From the NCBI RefSeq assembly GCF_030646165.1, contig NZ_JAUTDO010000001.1, positions 558,001-622,000 on the forward strand: DNA of 64,000 nt, written 5' to 3'. This stretch comes from Conexibacter sp. CPCC 206217 (GTDB taxonomy: Bacteria > Actinomycetota > Thermoleophilia > Solirubrobacterales > Solirubrobacteraceae). Position 1 is the stretch's first letter. Each line of letters starts with the position of its first letter. Both the position numbers and the translations under genes were made by a program. The notes beneath the pieces were generated by a model. The model did not search any database, was not told the DNA's origin, and was given only the letters and a program-made list of their open reading frames with translations. This document shows positions 34,982 to 44,795 of the stretch, piece by piece.

Positions 34982-37900
34982 TCACCCTCTGCGGAGACGG
35001 CGGTCGCGTGCGGTCGCGTAGGCGAGCCGGCCGGGGTCGTTGGACGTGCGGCGGCGGCGATCCAGGCGCAGCGTCGCGCCCGCTCCTGCCGCGATCACGA
35101 GGAGCGCCACCGACAACGGCCACGACGGCGCGCGCGACGTGCGGTCCGGCTCGTAGGCGGCCATGTGATGCATCAGCTCGGTGGCGACCTCCTGCTCACG
35201 CTGGCGCTCGGGCGCGGAAGCCGTCTGGGAGACCGGCGACTGGCCCTGCACCTGCGACGTGCCCGACGGCGGCGTCGGGCGCGCGGGCGACGGAGGCGGG
35301 GGCGGCACGGCGGCGCGCACGGGGATCGGGATCAGCGCGGCGGCGACCGGGATCGCCAGCGACAGCGGTGGCGGCGGCGCTCTCACGGGAGCCTTCGGCG
35401 CCGGGGATCTCTGCGCAGGCGTCGGCTGCGGCTGCGCGGACGGAGACGGCGGCAGTGGCGGTGCGATGTCGATCTCGGTCGGGGTCCGTCTCGCCGGCTC
35501 CTCGTCGGGCGGCGCAGTGAAGTCCGGCGGTTCGATCTCCGTCTGCGCGACGATCTGTCTCGCCGGCGGGGGGTTACGCAGCGGGACAGTGCCGCACGGC
35601 TGCTGGACGCTGCCTCTCAGGATCGTCACGTCCTGCGAGTAGCTCAGGCCTCCGGACTCGACGGTCACCGTCGTGTTGCCCGCGTTGAACGCGCAGAAGA
35701 GGCCCGACGCAGGATCGAGCAGCGGTTTGCCGTCCACGCCCTGGAGCACCGCACGGGGGTTCGTCGAATTGGGATCGCGCGCGACGAAGTCGCCGATGTC
35801 GGGGTTCGACGACGTGAAGCGATAGGCGAGCGGCACCTGCTGCCCGCAGCTGGCGCCGATGCAGCTGCTGGGAATCGCGACGTACGGGTCCGGGTTCTCG
35901 ATCCGGTTGGCTGCGGTGCCGGCGACGCTGTTGCCGCCGAGCGGACGGCGTGCGAGACCGGTGAAGAGGGCGACGCTGCTGCGTCGCAGCAGCAGGCCGT
36001 CGGTGGCATCGAGCGCGAGCTGACCGGCGTTCGGGATCGTCAACGCGCTCACGGGCGCGACGTTGGTCACGGGGTTGCGCCTGGCGACGTCGACGCTGAC
36101 GAGCAGGAACCCGCTGTCGCCGAGGAACTCGTCGAGCTTGACGGTCGGCCGCGTGACGTAGCCGAGCGTGCCCGTGCCGAACGCCGGGACGGTCCGCGGC
36201 GCCACCCCGAGCGTCTGCTGGACGTTCTTCTCGACGCTCTGGAACAGATACGCCGAGGCGCCGTGGTTGACGAGCGCATCGACGACGAGGTCGCTGTCCG
36301 CGGCGTGGTTGGGCGCCGACGCGTCCAGCAGGTCGGCGTTCGCCACCACGAGCGCGGGCACCTGCGCGGCGTTCGCGGCGTCGAGCTGCGCGCAGAGCCA
36401 GTCGAGCTGGTCCTGGATCGCGGTCGCGGAGCATGCCCCGCTCGTGCGTCCCGGTGCGACGGCTCGACGCGACGTGTCGAGCACGATCACGCGCACCGGG
36501 CCTGTCGCGCCCTCGGAGTCGAACGCGTACGCCGCGATCCCCGCGGGCGGCTGAGGGGTGCCGGGCGGTACCGAGCCGGCAGGCGCGGACGGCCCGAGCG
36601 CGGCCACGAACGGCGCGATGCTGCCATCCACCGCGGCCTCCCCGGCCGATGCCGCCGCGTAGGTCGGCAGCGTGGCACCGGATCCGCGCAGGATCTGCGA
36701 ATAGCGCATGAGCTCCCGGCCGAACGCATCGGCATCGGTCGTTCTCTGCGTCGGCGAGAGGCGCGAGCCGGCATAGAGAAAGGCGCGCAGATCCGGTATC
36801 TGCGCGGCGCGGTTGACGGCGGCGCGCAGCCACACGTCGGGGCCGACGCCGAGGTTCGCCGAGTCGGCGCAGAGCTGGGCGCACTGCGCGCCGCCCGCGA
36901 GCGCGAACGTCGCCATCCCCGGCGGTGCGCCGACCGGGACGGTCGCGGCCGCCGGCGGCGCGGGCCCGGCGCCGTAGCGCTGAGCGCTCGCCGTCTGCAC
37001 GCCTCCCTGCACGCCGCCGCTGTACTGCCGGCCGCCGGTGTTGCCGCCGACCGCCCAACCGGTGGTGCCGGCGGGGTCGACGGCGAGCGCCAGGACGGGA
37101 TCCGGCCAGGCCGGTGCGTCGATGCCGCTCTCGACGTAGGCGCCGTGCTGGACGTCTTGCCATCCGCCCGCGTTCTCGCGCAGCAGGTATCCCGTCACGG
37201 GGAGCGGGTCGGGGTCGATGAACAACGGCGGCTGGCCGGGCGGCGGCGAGGGCTGATCGTTGATGTCGAGGTCGGCCAGCGCCGTACCGTCGGTGTCGAC
37301 CGAGACCAGCGCACGCACCGACGCGCCGTCGCGCAACGCGGCGAGCGCGGAGATTCTCGGCGCCTGCTGCCCGGAGAGCGGCGGGCCCTCTCGCCATGGC
37401 GCGCTGGGTCCGTCGCGCTCGATCACGACGCCGGGGCCGGCGGCGACCGCGCCGCCGTCGCGCAGACCGGCGACTCTCGTCAGCGCTCGCCCTCTCAGCA
37501 GCTGCGTGACGGTGTCGTCGATCCGCCAGCCGGCGCCGTCGCGCACCAGCAGGCCGCTTCTGCTCGACGCGACCGGAGTGCCGAAGGTGGCGACGGTGCT
37601 GTAGGTCGCGAGCGCCTGCGTCCCCGCGAACGCGACGTCGGTGAGGTGTTGCTGCTGAATGCCCTCCGGCAGCGCCTCCTGCGTCCACATGCGGCCGTAC
37701 GCGAGCAGGACGCCCTGCTTGCCGACGGCATAGCCGACGTTCGGGTCGCTCGGCGAGAAGGCGACCGCGTTGAGGTTGCCGTGGAAGTTCAACGGCTTGC
37801 CCGGGTCGGGTTCCCACAGACCGGTGTCCGAGCGCCACAGCCACATCTCGCCTTCGTCGCCGACGGCATAGGCGCGCCCGCTCTCGGGCCACGCGACGCC

Positions 37901-39724
37901 GCGCAGCCGCGGCGTCGCGCGGGCCCCGCTGGCGCCGTACATGAACTCCGGCTGCCATCCACGCCCAGGCGCGAAGCGGGCCGCCTGGCCGCGATCTCCG
38001 ACGGCGAGCATCTGCGCGTCGGCGTCCCCGGCGGCTCTGCCGGGCTGCGAGGCCAGCGCCAGCAACGGGTAGCGGAACGGGACGGGCCACGACGTCAGCG
38101 GGCTCGGAACCGCCGTCGCCGCGACGCGCAGGAGCGTCGTGCCGGCCAGCGCGCCCGTCCATCCGTCGTCGGGCGCGCTGAACGCCGCCGTCGCGCCGCC
38201 GGTTCCGGCGCCGACGACGTAGTCAAAGGTGCCATTCCCCTGCAGCCGCAACTGGACGCCGCGGGGCAGCCCGGTGACGATGCGCGTGCCGGGGTCGGCA
38301 CCGGTGCCGGGGAAGGCGACGCTGCCGTACGCGTCGCTCGGAAGAGGAGCGGCGAGCGCGCCGGTGGCATCCGCGCATGCGGCTCTCGGGTAACACCATG
38401 TGCCGATCGGCGGCCCGTCCGGCGCAGCAGCGGGAACGAGCAGGGTGCCGCTGCCGTGCGCGGCGTCGAGGTCGAGATCGACCCATGCGCCCTGCGCAGT
38501 GACGGTCAGCTTCCGCGGCGTGGTCGCGAGCGGCTCGGCGCCGGCGCCGAGCAGCGGGCTCTGCGGTCTACGTTGGAGCCAGACCCGCGTGTCTCCTGTG
38601 CTCGGCATGCGCTGGAAAAGCGTCGCTCTGTTGCCGGTTCTCGCCAGCAGCCAGGCGTCGTCTGGTCCGCTGGCGACGAGTGTCGGCGTCAGCAGCGGAT
38701 CCGTCGGCGGCGTGCATCTATCCGTGACCAGAGCGATGCAGATCGCCTCGCGTGTCCAACTGCTGCCGTCGTAGTGGAGCACCCCAGGAGCTGCTCTGGC
38801 GTCCCCGTCACGCGCCGGGAGGACGAGCGCCCCCGTGCGGCCGGCCTCGTCGATCGCGGCGATCGTCGGACGCAGGAGCAGGCTCGGATCCTGCTCGCCG
38901 GCGTAGAGGCGCTCACCGGCCTCGAGCACTGGATCGGCCGGTGCGGCCGGGTCGTCGTTGGCCGTGGTCGTCGCGGCCGGATCCTGCGGTGTCGTCGTCG
39001 CTTCCGGGTCCCGCGGTGTCGTCGTCGGCGTCGCAGGCGCCTGCGACATGTCCGGCGATGTCGCCTCGTTCGTCATGACCGCGCCGGTAGCGGCCTCACC
39101 GTCGCCGGACGCGTCGTGAGCCGCTCTCGGGTCGGTGCCGCTCACCGTCGGCTCGCTCGGCGTCGGGTCGGTCACGGGCGGTTCGCTCGGCGAAACGTCT
39201 CTCGCATCCGCGGGCGGCGTCGCAGACGGCGGCGCCGGCGCGATCACGAACCCGCCGTTCGGATCACGCGTCGCAAGCCGCCCGAAATCATCCGTCGTCA
39301 CACCGTCGGCACGTGCCAGCACCGCGAATCCTCCGCTCGGCGTGACGACGCTGTACGGCCAGGCGGGCTCGACGTTCAACGGGCCACCCTGAGCATCGGC
39401 GAACGGCACCGGTTGCCAGACGCCGGAATCGCGCGTGTAGCGAATCGCCCCCCACTCCAATCCTCCGGAGGTGGCGGCCTGCGGCTCGCTCAGCTGTCCG
39501 TAGCCCCAGACCTCGCCCGGGGCGCCCTGGGTCGCTGCGCCCAGCAGCCGTACGTTGACCGCCGGCGCTCCGAGCACCGGCTGGAACGTCAACCCGCTGC
39601 GGTCCTCGGTGCCAGTCCCGGCGAGATCTCCCAGCGAGATCTGGGCCAACCATGCGCCGGCCACCAGCACGAGGGCTGCGGCAACGGTGACGCGCCTGCG
39701 TGCGCTTAACCTCACGCGGCTCAC
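34982..39724 (-). CDS. Very large membrane-anchored surface protein with phosphoesterase-like region
   Basis: 1580 residues. An N-terminal hydrophobic segment (about 11-28) anchors or exports it. Next comes a region with Thr/Pro/Asp-rich low-complexity repeats (about 180-260, TTTPRDPEATTTPQDP). Propeller-like units follow, for example LNAVAFSPSDPNVGYAVGK (about 640). Residues about 935-1190 resemble a calcineurin-like phosphoesterase fold (VIVLDTSRR, QLDWLCAQLDAA, ALVVANADLL), but the metal-binding His/Asp clusters are missing. Then come Ig-like domains, a Pro-rich wall-spanning stretch (about 1410-1500) and a C-terminal membrane helix (about 1535-1553) with a basic tail. It probably sits on the cell surface. 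It is cotranscribed or adjacent to the PstS-like gene (186 bp apart). Confidence 0.7.
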   Translation of the reverse strand: MSRVRLSARRRVTVAAALVLVAGAWLAQISLGDLAGTGTEDRSGLTFQPVLGAPAVNVRLLGAATQGAPGEVWGYGQLSEPQAATSGGLEWGAIRYTRDSGVWQPVPFADAQGGPLNVEPAWPYSVVTPSGGFAVLARADGVTTDDFGRLATRDPNGGFVIAPAPPSATPPADARDVSPSEPPVTDPTPSEPTVSGTDPRAAHDASGDGEAATGAVMTNEATSPDMSQAPATPTTTPRDPEATTTPQDPAATTTANDDPAAPADPVLEAGERLYAGEQDPSLLLRPTIAAIDEAGRTGALVLPARDGDARAAPGVLHYDGSSWTREAICIALVTDRCTPPTDPLLTPTLVASGPDDAWLLARTGNRATLFQRMPSTGDTRVWLQRRPQSPLLGAGAEPLATTPRKLTVTAQGAWVDLDLDAAHGSGTLLVPAAAPDGPPIGTWCYPRAACADATGALAAPLPSDAYGSVAFPGTGADPGTRIVTGLPRGVQLRLQGNGTFDYVVGAGTGGATAAFSAPDDGWTGALAGTTLLRVAATAVPSPLTSWPVPFRYPLLALASQPGRAAGDADAQMLAVGDRGQAARFAPGRGWQPEFMYGASGARATPRLRGVAWPESGRAYAVGDEGEMWLWRSDTGLWEPDPGKPLNFHGNLNAVAFSPSDPNVGYAVGKQGVLLAYGRMWTQEALPEGIQQQHLTDVAFAGTQALATYSTVATFGTPVASSRSGLLVRDGAGWRIDDTVTQLLRGRALTRVAGLRDGGAVAAGPGVVIERDGPSAPWREGPPLSGQQAPRISALAALRDGASVRALVSVDTDGTALADLDINDQPSPPPGQPPLFIDPDPLPVTGYLLRENAGGWQDVQHGAYVESGIDAPAWPDPVLALAVDPAGTTGWAVGGNTGGRQYSGGVQGGVQTASAQRYGAGPAPPAAATVPVGAPPGMATFALAGGAQCAQLCADSANLGVGPDVWLRAAVNRAAQIPDLRAFLYAGSRLSPTQRTTDADAFGRELMRYSQILRGSGATLPTYAAASAGEAAVDGSIAPFVAALGPSAPAGSVPPGTPQPPAGIAAYAFDSEGATGPVRVIVLDTSRRAVAPGRTSGACSATAIQDQLDWLCAQLDAANAAQVPALVVANADLLDASAPNHAADSDLVVDALVNHGASAYLFQSVEKNVQQTLGVAPRTVPAFGTGTLGYVTRPTVKLDEFLGDSGFLLVSVDVARRNPVTNVAPVSALTIPNAGQLALDATDGLLLRRSSVALFTGLARRPLGGNSVAGTAANRIENPDPYVAIPSSCIGASCGQQVPLAYRFTSSNPDIGDFVARDPNSTNPRAVLQGVDGKPLLDPASGLFCAFNAGNTTVTVESGGLSYSQDVTILRGSVQQPCGTVPLRNPPPARQIVAQTEIEPPDFTAPPDEEPARRTPTEIDIAPPLPPSPSAQPQPTPAQRSPAPKAPVRAPPPPLSLAIPVAAALIPIPVRAAVPPPPPSPARPTPPSGTSQVQGQSPVSQTASAPERQREQEVATELMHHMAAYEPDRTSRAPSWPLSVALLVIAAGAGATLRLDRRRRTSNDPGRLAYATARDRRLRRG

Positions 39725-40010
39725 GCGGCCGCGTGGTCGCGCGCTCCAGTGCGGCGACGACCGGACGCAACGTGAACACGGCGAGGATGTTGTGACAACA
39801 CTGCAGCTCCTTGATTGCGCCAGGGGGACCGGCGAGATGCGGGCGCAGACCCCGAACGCGACGATAGTCTGCCGTGCCGTAAAACGGACAACGTGAAGAA
39901 TTGGTGATCACATCGTCAACACGTGTTCGTTCTCAAGTCGTTGACATCCTCGCTGCGCCGGGGGTCGATGATCGCGCGTCAGCCGTCAACGAATTCTGGG
40001 AGCAGTCTGG
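39725..40010. promoter_or_regulatory. Divergent control region of the 1580-residue and 296-residue proteins
   Basis: 286 bp without a gene. It contains GTGAACAC (39772-39779), TGTTG-TGA-CAACA (39788-39800) and the palindrome AACACGTGTT (39918-39927). TTGACA at 39941-39946 is a candidate -35 for the plus gene; 17 nt on, the best -10 is poor. GGGAG lies 13 nt before the ATG at 40011. The AT-rich patches are local to 39.86-39.95 kb. Confidence 0.5.
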
Positions 40011-40901
40011 ATGAAGGAGCGCATCTCGCGCGGCATCGCGCCCGCCGCGCTGACGATCTCGATCATCGCGCTGGTGGTGTCGACGACCGGGCTCGCGGGC
40101 GCCGCGCTCGGCGGACGTGAACGCCCGGTCACAGCCGTGAACGCCGCCGCAAACAGAAGACCGGGTACACCGACCAGAAGAAGCTCCAAGCGCAGAGCGC
40201 TGCCGGGCCCCAGCACGACGCCGCGGCCGCTGGGCCTGTTGCGGCTCAATCGCAGAAAGCAGTTCCCGGCGTCGGCGATTCCGCTGGTCAGCGTCGCGAG
40301 ATCCGCTAGATCGGCGAGATCCGCGAGAAACGCCGACAGACTCGGCGGCAGAACGCTCGCACAGGTGCAGGGCAGCTGCGCGCCGACGACGATCGACCTG
40401 GGCAGCTACTGCATCGACGCCTCCCCGTACCCGGTCGAGCCGCAAGACGCCGGCGACAACGACTGGTTCTGGGCGACGAGACGGTGCAGCGATGCCGACG
40501 GCTACCTGCCGAGCGCTGCGCAGCTGATCGGCGCTGTCACACGGCTCAAGCTCGAGTCGAGCGTCAGCGATTCGGAGCTGACCTCCTCGCGCGACGAGGA
40601 CCCGGCCGACGGCAGCAAGGATCAGCGCGAGATGACGTCCAACCTCATAACGACGACCGCCGGCGGCAGCGCCGCCGGCTCGCAGGGCGTCAGCGACGGC
40701 TCGCGCGGCGACCCCCGTCAGGGCGAGCCGGACCCGGTCCCGCTGCCCGCCAACCCGTCACCCGAGACGTTGCAGTACATCACCGTATACGACAACGCCG
40801 ACCACGGCGGCTTCGCCGGGGCGAAGCCCGTCTCGCAGCCGGAGAACTTCCGTTGCGCGTACGCGAAGACCCCAGGCGCCGAGGAGCGCGGCGCCGAATG
40901 A
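40011..40901 (+). CDS. Exported protein with Solirubrobacterales-type N-terminus
   Basis: A 296-residue protein: basic start, one hydrophobic segment (about 10-34), a long Arg/Pro/Ser-rich linker (about 38-100), an SARSARSARNADRLGG repeat and a Cys-containing domain (about 125-290) with GSYCIDASPYPV, RRCSDADGYLPSAAQL and a final Cys in FRCAYAK. Proteins with a similar N-terminal anchor, linker and NADxLGG junction are common in the Solirubrobacterales; their function is unknown. The segment beginning GSYCID is reminiscent of formylglycine-generating-enzyme-like domains but lacks enough of it to say so. It is divergent from the 1580-residue gene and followed by a hairpin. Confidence 0.65.
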   Translation: MKERISRGIAPAALTISIIALVVSTTGLAGAALGGRERPVTAVNAAANRRPGTPTRRSSKRRALPGPSTTPRPLGLLRLNRRKQFPASAIPLVSVARSARSARSARNADRLGGRTLAQVQGSCAPTTIDLGSYCIDASPYPVEPQDAGDNDWFWATRRCSDADGYLPSAAQLIGAVTRLKLESSVSDSELTSSRDEDPADGSKDQREMTSNLITTTAGGSAAGSQGVSDGSRGDPRQGEPDPVPLPANPSPETLQYITVYDNADHGGFAGAKPVSQPENFRCAYAKTPGAEERGAE

Positions 40902-40912
40902 TCGAGTTTGAA

Positions 40913-40942
40913 AACACCGCGCCGTGTTCACGGCGCGGTGTT
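40913..40942 (+). terminator. Hairpin terminator after the 296-residue protein gene
   Basis: Perfect 12-bp arms AACACCGCGCCG (40913-40924) and complement (40931-40942) with loop TGTTCA, starting 11 bp after the stop. The tail (TTCTCGATTTGTT) is moderately T-rich. It also lies upstream of ftsH. Confidence 0.7.
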
Positions 40943-41028
40943 CTCGATTTGTTCACACCAGGCGGCTCGTCGCGCCTCAATCTTGTCCGCTTGCCGTTTT
41001 CGTTCCCGAATCGCTGTCGAGGAGTTCG

Positions 41029-43026
41029 ATGAGCAATCCCCGCCTGGCGGCGAAGAGCAGACGCTCCCCCGTCGCGCTCGCCCTCCAGCGCGTCGTCGAC
41101 GCGATCGCGCCGATCGGCCGCTTCCTCACGAAGGACGTGATCACGACCTTCCTGCTGCTGGCCTCGATCGCGCTCGCGATCACCTTCTTCGTCCTGCTCG
41201 GCTCGCTCGGGCAGGAGGGGAGCGGCAACAAGGTCGCCCTCAGCACCGTCGTCGAGCTGTCCGACGCCGAGCAGCTGCGCTCCGCCGTCCTGCTCGACCG
41301 CGACCACCAGATCGAAGCGGTCACCGAGACCGGCCTCGACGTGTACGCGGACTACCCGGCCTCCGACGCCGCGACGCTCGACCTCGTCAACACGCTGCAG
41401 AAGAACAGAGTCCCGTACACGATCGACGCGCAGTCGGGCAAGCCGGCGCGCACGATCGTCGTGCAGTTCCTGCTGCCGATCCTGCTGCTCGTCTGCCTGT
41501 TCGCGTTCTTCACGCGGCTCGGCCAGGACGGCGGCGCCGGCGGTATCGGCGCGTTCTCGAACTTCCGTGGCAGAGGCCGCAAGAAGAAGAGAGGCGCTTC
41601 GCCGATCACGTTCGACTCGGTCGCGGGCGCCGGCGAGGCGCTGGCGGAGCTGCGCGAGATCCGCGACTTCCTCGACGACCCGCAGAGATACCTCGACCAG
41701 GGCGCGGCGGCGCCGAAGGGCGTGCTGCTCGTCGGACCTCCCGGAACCGGCAAGACGCTGCTGGCGCGCGCGACCGCCGGCGAAGCCGACGCCACCTTCT
41801 ACTCCGCCTCCGGCGCCGAATTCGTCGAATCGCTCGTCGGCGTCGGCGCCGCCCGCATCCGCAGCCTCTTCGCGATGGCCCGCAAGAACGCGCCCGCGAT
41901 CATCTTCATCGACGAACTCGACGCCGCCGGGCGCAAACGCGGCGCCGGCGTCGGACAAGGCAACGACGAACGCGAACAGACACTCAACCAGCTGCTCGTC
42001 GAAATGGACGGCTTCGGCGGCGACGCCGGCGTCGTCGTCATGGGCGCCACCAACCGCCCCGACATCCTCGACCCCGCCCTCCTGCGCCCCGGCCGCTTCG
42101 ACCGCCAAGTCGTCGTCGACGTCCCCGACGTTCACGGCCGCTTCGAGATCCTCTCGCTGCACGCCCGCGGCCGCAGATTCCACAAAGACGTCGAGCTGCA
42201 CGAGATCGCCAAGCTCTGCCCCGGCTTCTCCGGCGCCGAGATCGCCAATGTGGTCAACGAGGCCGCATTGCTGACCGTCCGCGAAGGCCATGCCGAGATC
42301 GACCAGGCGACGCTCGAAGAGGCGATCGACCGCGTCGTCGCCGGCCCCGCCAAGAAGCACGTGCTGAGCGTCGACGAGCGTTGGACGATCGCGATCCACG
42401 AGGCGGGCCACGCCGTCGCCACCCGTGCGATCGGCCAGGCCGTCAGCGCGCAGAAGCTCTCGATCGTCGCCCGCGGCCGCCAACTCGGCACCGCCGCCCA
42501 CATGCTCACCGACCGCGACGCGATCATGCACGGCAGAAGCGACCTCGAACGTCAGCTGGTCGCGATCATGGCCGGCACCGCCGGCGAGGTGATCGAGTTC
42601 GGCGAGGAGTCGACCGGGATCAGCGACGATCTGCACGCCGCCACGAGACTGGCGCGCTCGATGGTCACGAGCTTCGGCATGTCGCCGCGGCTCGGTCACG
42701 TCACGATCGGCGAGCCGGCCAGCGAGGTCTTCCTCGGCGCCTCGTTGCAGGAGCTGGGCTCGATCGGCAACGCGACACTCAACCTGATCGACGAAGAGGT
42801 CGAGCGGATCGTCGAAGAGTCCGAGACGCGCGCCGAGCACGTGCTGCGCATGAACTGGACCTCTGTGCAGGAGACGGCGCGCTCGTTGATCGAGGTCGAG
42901 ACGCTCTCGGGGGTCGCGCTCGAGGCGCTGCTGTCGACGGTCAAGACGGTCGACCTGCAGACGATCCCGCTCGCGGAGCGCAACAACGCCGACACGCGCG
43001 GTCGCGGTGACGGCGACCAGCGCTGA
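41029..43026 (+). CDS. ftsH: FtsH-family membrane AAA+ zinc protease
   Basis: 665 residues with two N-terminal transmembrane helices (about 38-59 and 143-162) around an extracytoplasmic domain. The AAA+ domain has Walker A GPPGTGKT (236-243), Walker [10 protein letters not shown] (291-299) and the second region of homology [19 protein letters not shown]. The M41 protease has HEAGH (457-461), and a third metal Asp probably lies in [11 protein letters not shown]. All residues for activity are present. GAGGAG lies 4 nt before the ATG at 41029. The frame is open from 40924, but the upstream part overlaps a terminator. The unusual context is a TctC-like exported protein, an ECF sigma factor and an anti-sigma-like gene just downstream. 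It could be a paralogue specialised for envelope control. Codon use is mosaic (see findings). Confidence 0.9.
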   Translation: MSNPRLAAKSRRSPVALALQRVVDAIAPIGRFLTKDVITTFLLLASIALAITFFVLLGSLGQEGSGNKVALSTVVELSDAEQLRSAVLLDRDHQIEAVTETGLDVYADYPASDAATLDLVNTLQKNRVPYTIDAQSGKPARTIVVQFLLPILLLVCLFAFFTRLGQDGGAGGIGAFSNFRGRGRKKKRGASPITFDSVAGAGEALAELREIRDFLDDPQRYLDQGAAAPKGVLLVGPPGTGKTLLARATAGEADATFYSASGAEFVESLVGVGAARIRSLFAMARKNAPAIIFIDELDAAGRKRGAGVGQGNDEREQTLNQLLVEMDGFGGDAGVVVMGATNRPDILDPALLRPGRFDRQVVVDVPDVHGRFEILSLHARGRRFHKDVELHEIAKLCPGFSGAEIANVVNEAALLTVREGHAEIDQATLEEAIDRVVAGPAKKHVLSVDERWTIAIHEAGHAVATRAIGQAVSAQKLSIVARGRQLGTAAHMLTDRDAIMHGRSDLERQLVAIMAGTAGEVIEFGEESTGISDDLHAATRLARSMVTSFGMSPRLGHVTIGEPASEVFLGASLQELGSIGNATLNLIDEEVERIVEESETRAEHVLRMNWTSVQETARSLIEVETLSGVALEALLSTVKTVDLQTIPLAERNNADTRGRGDGDQR

Positions 43027-43035
43027 GCGCCGCTG

Positions 43036-44196
43036 ATGCGCGCCACCTCTCTCGGTGGGCGTGGTCTATGGCCGCTGGTGCTGACGATGACCGTCGCGCT
43101 CGTCGCGGCGGACTTCCTGCGCCAGCCGCTGCACGGTCCCGAGAACGGTGTGGCGGCGCCGCCGGCGAGCGCGCTCGTGCTGTGGGTGCCCGGCGTCAAC
43201 GCGGGCAGCTCGGCGGAGCGCCTGGCCGGCGCCGCCGCAGAGCGACTGGACCGGCCCTGGCGGCCGGTCCGCAGTCAGCTCGTGCACGGCGGCTCCACGA
43301 GCGCGGTGACGACGTTGCTGGCACGACGCGGCGGCTCGACGCCGCCGCTGCTGCTGGTCGACGCCGGCACCGTCGCAGACATCGAGCGCGACCGTCGCGG
43401 CAGCGCGCTGCCGACGATCGCGGCAGAGGGAGAGCGCGCTGCGCGACTGCTGCGCCACGCCGTTCCGGTCGCGCTGCTGGCCGAGGATCCGCTTGTGGTC
43501 GCGACCTCTGGGAGATCATCGATCCACAGCCCCGAGGAGCTCTTCACGACGATGCGCCGCGATCCGGGCGGCGCCGTCTTCGGGCTCGCGCCAGATGCCT
43601 GGTCGAGGACTGCGCTGGCGGCGCTGGTGCACTCGGTCGGCGTCGACGGCGACGTGCGCTACCGCGTCCTGCCGACCGCCGACGCTGCCGTGATCGCACG
43701 CGCCGGGGACCTCGCCGACGTCGTGATCGCGCCGCGCAGCGAGCTGCACCGGCTGCCGTTGGCGCGCGGCCTGCGGCTGCTGGCGCAGAGCGACAGCCTG
43801 CAGACCGCCAGCGGCTCCGCGACCCCGGCAGGCGCGTCCGCCCGCGCCGCTGGACCGATCGGGACCGCTGGGCCGACCGGCGCCGCTGGGCCAACCGGCC
43901 CGCCCGTCGCGCGGCTGGGCGATCTGCTCGGCGACGGCGCAGCAGTCGCCCACGCGCAGCGCTGGATCGCGATCGTCGCTCCACCCGGCACCAACGCGCG
44001 CACACGCCGTGCGCTGACGCGCCAGTTGACGCGCATCACCGCGACGGTCAGCTGGCAGGCGACGCTGCGCCGGCTCGCGCTCTCGCCCGCACCGCGCGCG
44101 ACGCCCGCGCGCTACCTCGCGCTGGCGCGGAGCGAGCAGGACAAGATCGCCGTCGACGCCGGCCATGTCGCGCAGCGCGCCGCGAGGCGCAGATGA
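43036..44196 (+). CDS. TctC/Bug-like substrate-binding protein with collagen-like run
   Basis: A 386-residue protein with an N-terminal hydrophobic segment (about 12-26). The middle and end (LVDAGTVADIERDRRGSALPT, AEDPLVVATSGRSSIHSPEELFTTMRRDPG, ATVSWQATLRRLAL) resemble tripartite tricarboxylate (Bug/TctC) receptors. A run GPIGTAGPTGAAGPTGPP at about residues 274-291 is six G-x-y collagen-like triplets, which is odd for this fold. No TctA/TctB permeases are present. It begins 10 bp past the ftsH stop, and its ATG has no strong ribosome site. Its TGA overlaps the ECF sigma ATG (ATGA). It may be a sensor rather than a transporter subunit. The family call is moderate. Confidence 0.6.
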   Translation: MRATSLGGRGLWPLVLTMTVALVAADFLRQPLHGPENGVAAPPASALVLWVPGVNAGSSAERLAGAAAERLDRPWRPVRSQLVHGGSTSAVTTLLARRGGSTPPLLLVDAGTVADIERDRRGSALPTIAAEGERAARLLRHAVPVALLAEDPLVVATSGRSSIHSPEELFTTMRRDPGGAVFGLAPDAWSRTALAALVHSVGVDGDVRYRVLPTADAAVIARAGDLADVVIAPRSELHRLPLARGLRLLAQSDSLQTASGSATPAGASARAAGPIGTAGPTGAAGPTGPPVARLGDLLGDGAAVAHAQRWIAIVAPPGTNARTRRALTRQLTRITATVSWQATLRRLALSPAPRATPARYLALARSEQDKIAVDAGHVAQRAARRR

Positions 44197-44792
44197 CGCA
44201 GCCGCCCAGGCGCCGACCCTCCGCTCCGCTGGACGCGGACGACTTCGGGGTGCTCTACCGACGCCACGCGCAGTCGCTGCTGCTGTTCTTCCAACGGCGG
44301 CTGCACGACGCGGAGCTGGCGATGGACCTGATGGGCGAGGTCTTCGCGACGGCACTCGACCGCCGCGCGCAGTATCGCGGCAGCGACGAGTCGGAGCTGT
44401 CCGGCTGGCTGTGGGCCATCGCCCGCAGCACGCTGCGCGACCACGAGCGACGCGGCGTCACCGAGCGCAGAGGGGCAGCGCGCATGGGCGTAGAGCGGCG
44501 GATGCTGAGCGACCGCGAGATCGAGCGGATCGAGGAGCTCGCGGGCCTGTCGGAGTTGCGCGCCATGCTCGCCGAGCAACTCGCCGAACTGCCAGATGAC
44601 CAGCGCACCGCCGTGCAGCTGCGCGTGATCGACGACCTGACGTACAGGGAGGTGGCCGACCGCATGGGGGTACGCGTGCCGACCGCCCGCGCGCACGTGT
44701 CACGCGCGTTGCGCCGACTGTCGCGCGAACTGCTCGACAGTGACAGGGGGGACCTGCTGCACCACGCGAATTGCAACCACGAGGACCCCTGA
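44193..44792 (+). CDS. ECF-family RNA polymerase sigma factor
   Basis: A 199-residue sigma factor. Region 2 shows FGVLYRRHAQSLLLFFQRR and ELAMDLMGEVFATALDRR, and region 4 has ELPDDQRTAVQLRVIDDLTYREVADRMG and VPTARAHVSRALRRL. Its ATG at 44193 overlaps the TGA of the TctC-like gene, so translation is coupled. It lies directly before an anti-sigma-like membrane protein (44796). The target promoters are not known. A simple expectation is autoregulation plus envelope genes. Confidence 0.88.
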   Translation: MTQPPRRRPSAPLDADDFGVLYRRHAQSLLLFFQRRLHDAELAMDLMGEVFATALDRRAQYRGSDESELSGWLWAIARSTLRDHERRGVTERRGAARMGVERRMLSDREIERIEELAGLSELRAMLAEQLAELPDDQRTAVQLRVIDDLTYREVADRMGVRVPTARAHVSRALRRLSRELLDSDRGDLLHHANCNHEDP

Positions 44793-44795
44793 CGA

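Noticed and set aside
34976..39709. A 1577-codon plus-strand open frame opposite the 1580-residue protein
   Set aside because: Composition is Arg/Gly/Gln-rich with no signal peptide. The minus frame has a helix at each end, domains and normal composition.
40924..41028. Upstream extension of ftsH (start at 40924)
   Set aside because: It would begin inside the terminator hairpin; ATG 41029 has GAGGAG at good spacing and fits the family.
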